Below are positions 51,904-59,153 of a stretch of 64,000 bases of DNA, piece by piece (position 1 is the first letter of the stretch; every line of letters begins with the position of its first letter). The notes below the pieces were generated by a model. The model worked only from the letters and a program-made list of their open reading frames with translations, had not been told where the DNA came from and made no database searches. The stretch is from NCBI RefSeq assembly GCF_900188005.1, contig NZ_FZNR01000024.1, positions 1 to 64,000 on the forward strand, given 5' to 3'. This stretch comes from Actinoplanes regularis (GTDB taxonomy: Bacteria > Actinomycetota > Actinomycetes > Mycobacteriales > Micromonosporaceae). The position numbers were made by a program, and so were the translations under genes.

Positions 51904-53556
51904 ATGACCGGTGACACCCTCCTCGCCTCCTACGCGTCCGGCACCTCCGAGATGCCCTTGCTGGGCGAGACGATCGGCGACAACCTCGACCGCACCGCGG
52001 CGGCGTACCCCGATCGTGAGGCGCTGGTCGACGTCCCGTCCGGACGCCGATGGACTTACGCGCGGCTGCGCGCCGACTCCGACACCCTGGCACTGGGCCT
52101 GCTCGGTCTCGGCCTGACCAAAGGCGACCGGGTCGGCATCTGGGCGCCGAACCTGCCCGAGTGGACCCTGCTGCAGTACGCCACCGCCAAGATCGGCGCC
52201 ATCCTGGTCAACATCAACCCGGCGTACCGCACGCACGAGCTGAAGTTCGTCCTCAACCAGGCCGGCATCACCGTCCTGGTCTCGGCGAGCTCGTTCAAGA
52301 CGTCGAACTACGAGCAGATGATCGACGAGGTCCGCGGAGACTGCCCGCGGCTGCGGTCGGTGGTGGTGATCGGCTCCGCGCGGTGGGAGCGGCTGAGCAC
52401 CCGCGACGGCGATCGGGCCCTGGTCGCGCGGGCCCAGGCCGCCCTGTCGCCGGACGATCCGATCAACATCCAGTACACCTCGGGGACCACCGGCTTCCCG
52501 AAGGGCGCGACGCTGTCGCATCACAGCATCCTCAACAACGGCTACTTCGTCGGCCGGCTGTGCGGCTACACGGTCGAGGACAGGGTCTGCATACCGGTGC
52601 CCTTCTACCACTGCTTCGGCATGGTCATGGGCAACCTCGCCTGCACCGCCACCGGGTGCACGATGGTCATCCCGGCGCAGGGCTTCGACGCGGAGGCGAC
52701 CCTGCGGGCCGTCGCTCAGGAGCGGTGCACCTCGCTCTACGGCGTGCCGACGATGTTCATCGCCGAACTGCACCACCCCGAGTTCGACTCCTATGACCTG
52801 AGCAGCCTGCGCACCGGGATCATGGCCGGGGCGCCCTGCCCGGTGGAGGTCCTGAAGCAGGTCATCGACCGGATGGGCATGACCGAGGTGACGATCTGCT
52901 ACGGCATGACCGAGACCTCGCCGGTGTCGACGCAGACCCGGGTCGACGACTCCCTGCGACGGCGGGTGTCGACCGTCGGCCGCGTCCACCCGCACCTCGA
53001 AGTCAAGATCATCGACCCGGACACCGGGCTGACCGTGCCCCGCGGCGAGCCCGGCGAGCTCTGCACCCGTGGCTACTCGGTGATGCTCGGGTACTGGGGC
53101 GAGCCGGACCGGACCGCCGAGGCCATCGACTCGGCCCGCTGGATGCACACCGGCGACCTGGCGGTCATGGACGACGACGGGTACGTCAACATCACCGGCC
53201 GGATCAAGGACATGGTCATCCGTGGCGGCGAGAACATCTATCCCCGCGAGATCGAGGAGTTCCTCCACACCCACCCGGACATCGTCGACGCCCAGGTCAT
53301 CGGCGTACCCGACATCACCTACGGCGAGGAGCTGTGTGTATGGGTGATGCTGCGCGACGGTGCCGAGGAACTCACCGCCGCGAAGGTGCGCGAGTTCGCC
53401 GCCGGCAGGCTCGCCCACTACAAGATCCCACGCTACGTGGTCGTCGTGGACGCCTTCCCGATGACCGTCACGGGCAAGGTCCGTAAGGTCGAGATGCGCG
53501 AGAAGTCCATCGAGTTGCTGGACCTGGACGAAGCAGCGGCGGTGAAGAGCGCCTGA
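51904..53556 (+). CDS. Acyl-CoA synthetase (AMP-forming, FadD type)
   Basis: This 550-residue fatty-acid-type CoA ligase has the P-loop IQYTSGTTGFPKGATL, the CYGMTETSPVS core, the GDLAVMDDDGYVNITGRIKDMVIRGGENIYP hinge region and the terminal MTVTGKVRKVEM with the catalytic lysine. Length and motifs match medium/long-chain acyl-CoA ligases of degradative or lipid metabolism rather than NRPS. It has a good GAAGGAG ribosome site and no coupled neighbours. Confidence 0.93.
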   Translation: MTGDTLLASYASGTSEMPLLGETIGDNLDRTAAAYPDREALVDVPSGRRWTYARLRADSDTLALGLLGLGLTKGDRVGIWAPNLPEWTLLQYATAKIGAILVNINPAYRTHELKFVLNQAGITVLVSASSFKTSNYEQMIDEVRGDCPRLRSVVVIGSARWERLSTRDGDRALVARAQAALSPDDPINIQYTSGTTGFPKGATLSHHSILNNGYFVGRLCGYTVEDRVCIPVPFYHCFGMVMGNLACTATGCTMVIPAQGFDAEATLRAVAQERCTSLYGVPTMFIAELHHPEFDSYDLSSLRTGIMAGAPCPVEVLKQVIDRMGMTEVTICYGMTETSPVSTQTRVDDSLRRRVSTVGRVHPHLEVKIIDPDTGLTVPRGEPGELCTRGYSVMLGYWGEPDRTAEAIDSARWMHTGDLAVMDDDGYVNITGRIKDMVIRGGENIYPREIEEFLHTHPDIVDAQVIGVPDITYGEELCVWVMLRDGAEELTAAKVREFAAGRLAHYKIPRYVVVVDAFPMTVTGKVRKVEMREKSIELLDLDEAAAVKSA

Positions 53557-53643
53557 TCACGAAACCCGCTGAGCCTGCTGTCCGGCCCGCGCCGGCTCGC
53601 CCTTGGGAGGCGGGTTGGCCTGCCACGATCGGGGTATGCGGGC

Positions 53644-54984
53644 GTGGTGCCCAGACTTCTGGCGGCCGCGACGGCGGCCGCTCTGCTGACCTGTTCGGCT
53701 GCCGCACCCGCGGCGCCCGATTTCACGCCGCGTGTGCTCGCTTCGGGTCTGCGCAACCCGTGGGAGATCCTGACCGGGCCGGACGGATGGCTCTGGGTGA
53801 CCGAGCGCAGCGGGCATCGGGTCCTACGCATCGACCCGGAGAACGGCACAACGCGGGTGGCGGCCACCGTCACCGAGGCGATCGGCGGCAAACGCGGCCA
53901 GGACGGGCTGCTCGGCATGGCCTTGCGCCTTCCGGACGTCTACCTCGCCTACAGCTACGACGCCGACCCGTCACCAGCCGTGGCCGAGAGATTCAAAATC
54001 GCCGATTTCCGGTACGTCGCCGCGACCGGCACACTGCGTCACCACGCCGATCTGCTGACCGGGCTGCCGGCCAGTCCCGACCACGACTCCGGGCGGCTCG
54101 TGCTCGGCCCCGACGACAAGCTGTACTACACGATCGGCGACCAGGGGAACAATCAGTTCGGCCGGTTCTGCCTGCGCAACCGGGCCCGCGACCTGCCGGC
54201 CGACGCCCGGGACCGCTCCGCCTACCAGGGCAAGGTGCTCCGGCTCGAACGCGACGGCACGATCCCGGCGGACAATCCGGTACTCAACGGCGTACGCACG
54301 CACATCTGGTCCTACGGGCACCGCAACGCGCAAGGTCTGGTCTTCGGGCGGGGTCGTCTGTACTCCAGTGAGCAGGGCCCGAAGACCGACGACGAGATCA
54401 ACGAGATCCGGCCGGGCGGGGACTACGGCTGGCCGCGGGTCGCCGGACGCCGCGACGACCTGGCCTACCGGTACGCCGACTGGTCCGCCTCCGCGCCGGC
54501 CCCCTGCTCGTCGCTGACCTACAGCGACTACACGATCCCGTCCTCGGTGCCCACCTACACCGAGAAGAGCTTCACCAGCACCGCGTACACGGAGCCCCTG
54601 CGGACGATCGGCACCGTGCCGGACGGTTACCACTTCCAAGATCCACGGTGTGCCGGACATCCGCACATGTGCTGGCCCACGGTGGCGCCGTCGAGCCTGG
54701 ACTTCTACGACGCGCCCGGCATCCCGGGCTGGCGCGGATCGCTGTTGATGCCGGCGCTGAAGGACGGGACCGTCTACCGGATCCCGACCGGCCGCAACGG
54801 CGATCCGATCGCCCAGTTGCACACCGTCGACCGCTACCGGGACGTCGCGATCAGCCCGGACGGCCGCACCATCTTCGTGGCCACCGATCCGTCCGGCACC
54901 GCCCTCGGCCGCGACGGGCGGCCCACGACAAGCCTCGAGCACCCGGGCGCGATCCTCGCCTTCCACCACACCGCGGCTCGTTGA
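53644..54984 (+). CDS. Secreted glucose/sorbosone dehydrogenase-family protein
   Basis: This 446-residue protein starts with a signal peptide (RLLAAATAAALLTCSAAAPAA). Its propeller has NPWEILTGPDGWLWVTER, RGQDGLLGMAL, HDSGRLVLGPDDKLYYTIGDQG, WSYGHRNAQGLVF and EINEIRPGGDYGWPRV, typical of PQQ-dependent soluble glucose dehydrogenase-like proteins. Whether it uses PQQ is not shown. Start is GTG 53644 or 53647. Confidence 0.87.
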   Translation: MVPRLLAAATAAALLTCSAAAPAAPDFTPRVLASGLRNPWEILTGPDGWLWVTERSGHRVLRIDPENGTTRVAATVTEAIGGKRGQDGLLGMALRLPDVYLAYSYDADPSPAVAERFKIADFRYVAATGTLRHHADLLTGLPASPDHDSGRLVLGPDDKLYYTIGDQGNNQFGRFCLRNRARDLPADARDRSAYQGKVLRLERDGTIPADNPVLNGVRTHIWSYGHRNAQGLVFGRGRLYSSEQGPKTDDEINEIRPGGDYGWPRVAGRRDDLAYRYADWSASAPAPCSSLTYSDYTIPSSVPTYTEKSFTSTAYTEPLRTIGTVPDGYHFQDPRCAGHPHMCWPTVAPSSLDFYDAPGIPGWRGSLLMPALKDGTVYRIPTGRNGDPIAQLHTVDRYRDVAISPDGRTIFVATDPSGTALGRDGRPTTSLEHPGAILAFHHTAAR

Positions 54985-55063
54985 CCACGAGCAGGTCGTC
55001 CGGGGCGGAGGCGCCGGGCTGTTCTAGAGTGTTGATCTAGGGCTTGGGCGGAGGGGATGCTCG

Positions 55064-55513
55064 ATGGAGGTTGCGATCGCGCGCCGCAGCGTCGCGCATC
55101 GACGCGCGGACGACTACGCTCTCACCCCCCTGCGGGATTCCCGGCCGGCGACCGGCCGGGCCGCCTCCGTGGTCGAGTGCGAGCATTGCGGACAGGCGGT
55201 GCGGTGCCGGGTCTACAGCGTGGCGGACACGATTCGGTTCCGTGCCCGCTGGCGGCTGGTGTCACGCCTCTGCATCGTCGCGGCCGCCGCCGTGCTCCTC
55301 GCGGACGCGATCTCGATCGCCGGCCACCTGCCGGACAAGCCCGCCTCTCACCTGGCGGCGACCCTGTTCGGCCTCTCCTCCGTCGCGACAGCCGGCTGCG
55401 TCCTGTTGTCCATCCGGGCAAACCGCCTCTCGCGGGACGAGGACGGCGTACGCCTGGCCAGCTGGTCCGACCCGCACCGGCTGCGCTGGAGCTCGGTCCT
55501 GCCGTCCGACTGA
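55064..55513 (+). CDS. Small membrane protein with a CxxC motif
   Basis: This 149-residue protein has an N-terminal soluble part with VECEHCGQAVRCRVYSV, suggesting a zinc or redox CxxC site, and two hydrophobic segments (about 68-85 and 98-115). The family is not recognised. It converges on the TPR gene (19 bp apart). Confidence 0.65.
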   Translation: MEVAIARRSVAHRRADDYALTPLRDSRPATGRAASVVECEHCGQAVRCRVYSVADTIRFRARWRLVSRLCIVAAAAVLLADAISIAGHLPDKPASHLAATLFGLSSVATAGCVLLSIRANRLSRDEDGVRLASWSDPHRLRWSSVLPSD

Positions 55514-55532
55514 GCCGTCGTCGACGACCGCT

Positions 55533-57746
55533 TCAGGTCGCCGCGCTCAGCGGCTCGAGGAGTTGCGGGCGCAGGCGGCGCACCTGATCGGCCAACTCCG
55601 GATCGGCTGCCGCGCAGGCCCGCAGATCGTCGTCGGCGGCACGGGTGTCGCCCAGGGCGAGCAGCGAACGCGCGCGTTCCCACCGGATCTGCGGGTCGTC
55701 GCTGCTCCCGCCGGCGGCGGTGAGGTCGTCGACGGCCTCGGCATGGCGGCCGGCCTCGGCGAGCAGAACGGCCCGGTTGAAACGCATCTCCGGGTCGTCG
55801 AGCAAGGACAGCGCCCGGTCGAGGTCGGCGAGCGCCGCGGGCACGTCGCCGAGTTCGTAGCGGGCGGTGGCGCGGGCCGCCCAGCCGGCGGCAAGTTCCG
55901 GTGCGGCGGCGAGCGCGGCCGACAGCGTGCGCTCGGCGGCCGCCGGATCGCCGTCGGACAGTTCGAGTTGCCCGCGTACGCAGAGCAGGTGGACATTCCC
56001 CGGCGCGATCCGCAGCCCGGCCGCCGTGTCCTCGGCCGCGCCGGTGAGGTCTCCGGCCGCCAGCCGCAGGCCGGCGCGATTGAGGTAGGCGTCCACGTAG
56101 TCCGGGTCCAGCTCGAGCACGTAGCTGAAGTCGGCGGCGGCACCGTCGGCGTCGCCCAGTTCCAGGCGGGTGTCACCGCGGTTGTAGTACACCTCGGGGA
56201 ACGGCGGGGACAGCGTCAGCGCGGTCTCGTAGTCGGCGAGCGCTTCGTACGGCCGGCCCATGCGGCGCAACAGGTTGCCCCGGTCGAAACGGTATTCGGC
56301 GTAGTTGGGGTCGGCCTCGATGACGGCGTTCAGGTCGGCCAGCGCCGCCTCGTAGCGGCCGGCGCCCAGGTGCAGCATCGACCGGTTGTGCCGCAGCACC
56401 GAACGGTGCAGAGCGTGCTGGCCGTCGTCGAGTTCCCGGTCCAGCCGGTCGATGCCGTCCTCCACCAGCCGCAGGGCCTCGTCCGGTGCTCCGTCGTGCG
56501 TGGCGACCAGGGCGAGCCCGTTGCGCTGGAACGCCGACTGGAACGCCCGTTCCCTCGGATCCGCGATGGCCTCGGTGAGCGCGATGGCGATGTTCGACCA
56601 GGCCCGGGCCAGACGCTGATTGTGCCGGTCGGCGCCGAGGTGGCGGGTGTAGAGCATCGCCGTGGCGTAGGCCGCCTGCCGCTGCTGGGTGGGGTCGGTG
56701 GTCCGGGCACGTGCCTCGTCGTACAGCTCGATGGCTTCCTCTCCCCGGCCGAGCGCGGACAGCGAGGTCGTCATCTTGGTGGTGAACGCCCACCACGGAA
56801 TCGGCTGTGCCGCCGGGTCGAGCAGGGCGAGGCCGCGCCGGCCGAGCTCGACGGTGGCGTGGTAGAAGCCGTTGTCCAGGCAGATGAACAGGGCCTCGCA
56901 CAGGCTGGCCACGCCGGCCGCCGCGGGTTCGGAGCCATGTTCGCGGTGGTACGGGATGGCGCCGAGGCGCAGCGACGCCTCCGCGACCTGGACCAGTTCG
57001 TCACCGCGAGCGTCGTGCAGGGCGGCCCGCCGCGCCGGGTCGAGGCGCTGATAGGCCGCCAGCATCCCCGCATCGTCGGTGACGCCGTCGCTCCAGACGT
57101 ACTGCCGGGCCAGTTCCTCGTCGTCGCCGGCCCGCGGTTGCGGGACGGCGGCGGGCGTGGTGCGTACCGCGGCGTACCGGGTGAGGGCCTCGCCGAGGGG
57201 GAACGGCACCGGGCCGGGCGGGTCGGCGGGCGGGACCGCGGCGGTCGCCAGGTGCAGACAGAGCACGGCCGGGTCGGCGCGCCGCAACAGCACCGCGAAC
57301 AGTTCACGGTCGGTCGGGTCGGCGTGGTGCAGGTTGTCGACCAGCAGACATCGCGGGCCGCCACCGAGCTGCCGCAGGTAGCCGTGCAGGAACTCGGTGA
57401 GCCCGTTGGCGAGCCGGGCGGTCCGCAGCCGGGAGTAGAACCGGGTGCGCTCGGCCGGAACGGCCAGTGAGGTCAGCGTCTCGCGGGTGGCCGGGACGAC
57501 CGAGCGCAGTTCCGGGGCGACCGACAGGATCTCGATGGCGTGCCGGTGCACCAGATCCGGCCAGCGAGTCAGCGCTTCGGGAACGATCAGGCGCAGCAGG
57601 GTGCCGGCAGCCGTGTACGGGCCGCGAAGCCGCCGGTGGGCGTCGAGGACGGCCAGCACCGGTGCGCACGGCTCGGCCACCAGAACGGCGCGCCGTTCGT
57701 CCGGCCGGTCGGCGCGGATCCAGTGGTGGTTCGCGAGTTCAGCCAT
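55533..57746 (-). CDS. TPR protein with degenerate N-terminal NTPase-like domain
   Basis: This 737-residue protein has an N-terminal part of about 230 residues with a Walker-B-like CLLVDNLHHADPTD but no GxxxxGK(S/T) Walker A; the corresponding segment reads RGPYTAAGTLLRL. The C-terminal 400 residues are at least nine tetratricopeptide repeats (for example EYRFDRGNLLRRMGRPYEAL). It resembles LuxR/AfsR-type STAND ATPases that lost catalysis and the DNA-binding domain. It ends the YcaO operon, 13 bp after the M50-fusion gene, so I infer a scaffold or regulator of the RiPP machinery. Confidence 0.8.
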   Translation of the reverse strand: MAELANHHWIRADRPDERRAVLVAEPCAPVLAVLDAHRRLRGPYTAAGTLLRLIVPEALTRWPDLVHRHAIEILSVAPELRSVVPATRETLTSLAVPAERTRFYSRLRTARLANGLTEFLHGYLRQLGGGPRCLLVDNLHHADPTDRELFAVLLRRADPAVLCLHLATAAVPPADPPGPVPFPLGEALTRYAAVRTTPAAVPQPRAGDDEELARQYVWSDGVTDDAGMLAAYQRLDPARRAALHDARGDELVQVAEASLRLGAIPYHREHGSEPAAAGVASLCEALFICLDNGFYHATVELGRRGLALLDPAAQPIPWWAFTTKMTTSLSALGRGEEAIELYDEARARTTDPTQQRQAAYATAMLYTRHLGADRHNQRLARAWSNIAIALTEAIADPRERAFQSAFQRNGLALVATHDGAPDEALRLVEDGIDRLDRELDDGQHALHRSVLRHNRSMLHLGAGRYEAALADLNAVIEADPNYAEYRFDRGNLLRRMGRPYEALADYETALTLSPPFPEVYYNRGDTRLELGDADGAAADFSYVLELDPDYVDAYLNRAGLRLAAGDLTGAAEDTAAGLRIAPGNVHLLCVRGQLELSDGDPAAAERTLSAALAAAPELAAGWAARATARYELGDVPAALADLDRALSLLDDPEMRFNRAVLLAEAGRHAEAVDDLTAAGGSSDDPQIRWERARSLLALGDTRAADDDLRACAAADPELADQVRRLRPQLLEPLSAAT

Positions 57747-57758
57747 GTCGTCGTCCTT

Positions 57759-58946
57759 TCAGGCCGGCACGGGACGGCGGCGGGAGCGTCGTGCGCGTAC
57801 CGCGAGCGTGGCCACGAGGGCCAGTTGGAGGAGGTTGAGACCGAGGAAGGCGGCGGCGTCGGCGACGCCGCGGACGCCGGCGGATCCGTTCAGGTGGCCG
57901 AGCACCCCGGAGACGAAGTGGTAGGCGGCCGGGAGCACCGCCACCACGAGCATCAGCGCGCTGAGGCCGTAGCCGGCGACCATGAACGCGGCATACCACC
58001 GGCCGGCGCGGACATCGCGCGGATGCCACGCCGAGCCGTCGACCAGCCGGTCCGGGCGCCGGCGCAACCGCCAGAACCGGTTGCGCAGCATGGCCTTCGC
58101 CGTGCCGTGCAGGTCGACGCAGCCCAGCACCAGGCTGACCACGTAGTAGAGGTCGGTCCGCAGGAAGAAGTAGAACTGCCAGACGACGCGCAGCAGCGTG
58201 GTGAAGGCCAGCGCCAGGGCCAGCCGGCCGAGCAGCGGCTGGCTTCCCCCGGGGCCGCGCAGCGCCGCCGCGATCAGCGTCAGCAGGGAGGCGACCACCA
58301 GGTCGGTGCCGACGCCGGCGACCATCGGCAGCACCCGCTTGCGGGCCGGGACCGCGACGAGGCCGTCCATCTCCGTCTGCAGGACGAAGTAGTAGAAGCG
58401 GAAACCCACCGACACCCGGGTCCGCAGGCCGAGCCGCCGACCGGCGAGCACGTGTGCGCTCTCGTGCAGGAGCATCAGCGGGAACTGGCCGAGGAACAGC
58501 CCGATCTCCACCACCGCGAAGTACGGCGTGAAGAACAGGTGACCGTATCCGGGGGCCAGGTCGTGATGCCGGGCCGCCATAACCACGGCGGCCAGCACGA
58601 TCAGGCCGTATCCGAGCAGGGCGGGCGGCGCGAGGAGCAGCCGGCCCAGCCGCTGGAAGCGCACCGGGGCCGGGGCGGGGACGGGCTGCGGTCCCACCTC
58701 GGCGAGGTTCAGCTCGGCGAGGTCGGCCAGGAACTCCTCGATGTCGACGTCGGCGCCGAAGGCTTCGGCGTACCACCGGGCCGCCGCGCGCGGTGTCATC
58801 CCGTCGGCCAGCCGGCGGACGAGCTCGGCGCCGTCGGCCGGCAGGACCGCGTAGGAGTCGGTGTCGGGCCGGCCGACCGTGACCTCGTCGCCCTCGTCCA
58901 GGTACACCAGCGGCGGCATGGTCACCGCCCGGTCCAGGTCAATCAT
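57759..58946 (-). CDS. RRE (PqqD-like) domain fused to an M50-type membrane metalloprotease
   Basis: This 395-residue protein has an N-terminal PqqD/RRE-like winged helix (about 10-85: VYLDEGDEV, DGAELVRRLADGMTPRAA, EEFLADLAELNLAEV), then a polytopic M50-like domain with the zinc motif LLHESAHVLAG (H161-E-x-x-H165) and many membrane segments. RRE domains bind RiPP leader peptides; M50 enzymes cleave peptides within the membrane. It is therefore a strong candidate for leader recognition and removal, probably coupled to export. It follows the 47-residue peptide gene and a hairpin. Confidence 0.85.
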   Translation of the reverse strand: MIDLDRAVTMPPLVYLDEGDEVTVGRPDTDSYAVLPADGAELVRRLADGMTPRAAARWYAEAFGADVDIEEFLADLAELNLAEVGPQPVPAPAPVRFQRLGRLLLAPPALLGYGLIVLAAVVMAARHHDLAPGYGHLFFTPYFAVVEIGLFLGQFPLMLLHESAHVLAGRRLGLRTRVSVGFRFYYFVLQTEMDGLVAVPARKRVLPMVAGVGTDLVVASLLTLIAAALRGPGGSQPLLGRLALALAFTTLLRVVWQFYFFLRTDLYYVVSLVLGCVDLHGTAKAMLRNRFWRLRRRPDRLVDGSAWHPRDVRAGRWYAAFMVAGYGLSALMLVVAVLPAAYHFVSGVLGHLNGSAGVRGVADAAAFLGLNLLQLALVATLAVRARRSRRRPVPA

Positions 58947-58973
58947 CGAAGCCTCGTTCTTCGCCGGAGAGGC

Positions 58974-59002
58974 GATGCCCGGCCGGCGACCGGCCGGGCA
59001 TC
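58974..59002 (-). terminator. Hairpin after the 47-residue peptide gene (partial terminator)
   Basis: A perfect 13-bp inverted repeat (58974-58986 and 58990-59002, 3-nt loop) begins 8 bp after the peptide stop and lies upstream of the M50-fusion gene. Placement after a short precursor gene and before downstream maturation genes is typical of partial terminators that raise precursor expression. Confidence 0.6.
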
Positions 59003-59009
59003 AGCGACA

Positions 59010-59153
59010 TCAGTAGGGCCACGGGATCGGCGGCAGCCCCGGCGGCACACAGCCGTCGGCGTAGATCGACGCGGCGGCCGAAGTGAGCCGGACCGTGCCG
59101 GCCTTACGCACGGCGATCTTGCGCAGGGGTGCCTTGGTCATCGTCGAAGTCAT
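59010..59153 (-). CDS. Candidate RiPP precursor peptide (47 residues)
   Basis: This short gene encodes 47 residues with a basic N-terminal leader-like part (KAPLRKIAVRKAGTVRLTSA at 7-26) and a Cys- and Pro-rich C-terminus (YADGC at 31-35, then VPPGLPPIPWPY at 36-47). It has a near-perfect ribosome site, AAGGAGGTGAAAACA before ATG. The start lies within the last 17 codons of the radical SAM gene (50-bp overlap, another frame), so it is translated by its own site. A hairpin follows. Position between radical SAM and RRE-protease genes and the composition strongly suggest a modified peptide; which residues are modified is unknown. Confidence 0.72.
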   Translation of the reverse strand: MTSTMTKAPLRKIAVRKAGTVRLTSAAASIYADGCVPPGLPPIPWPY

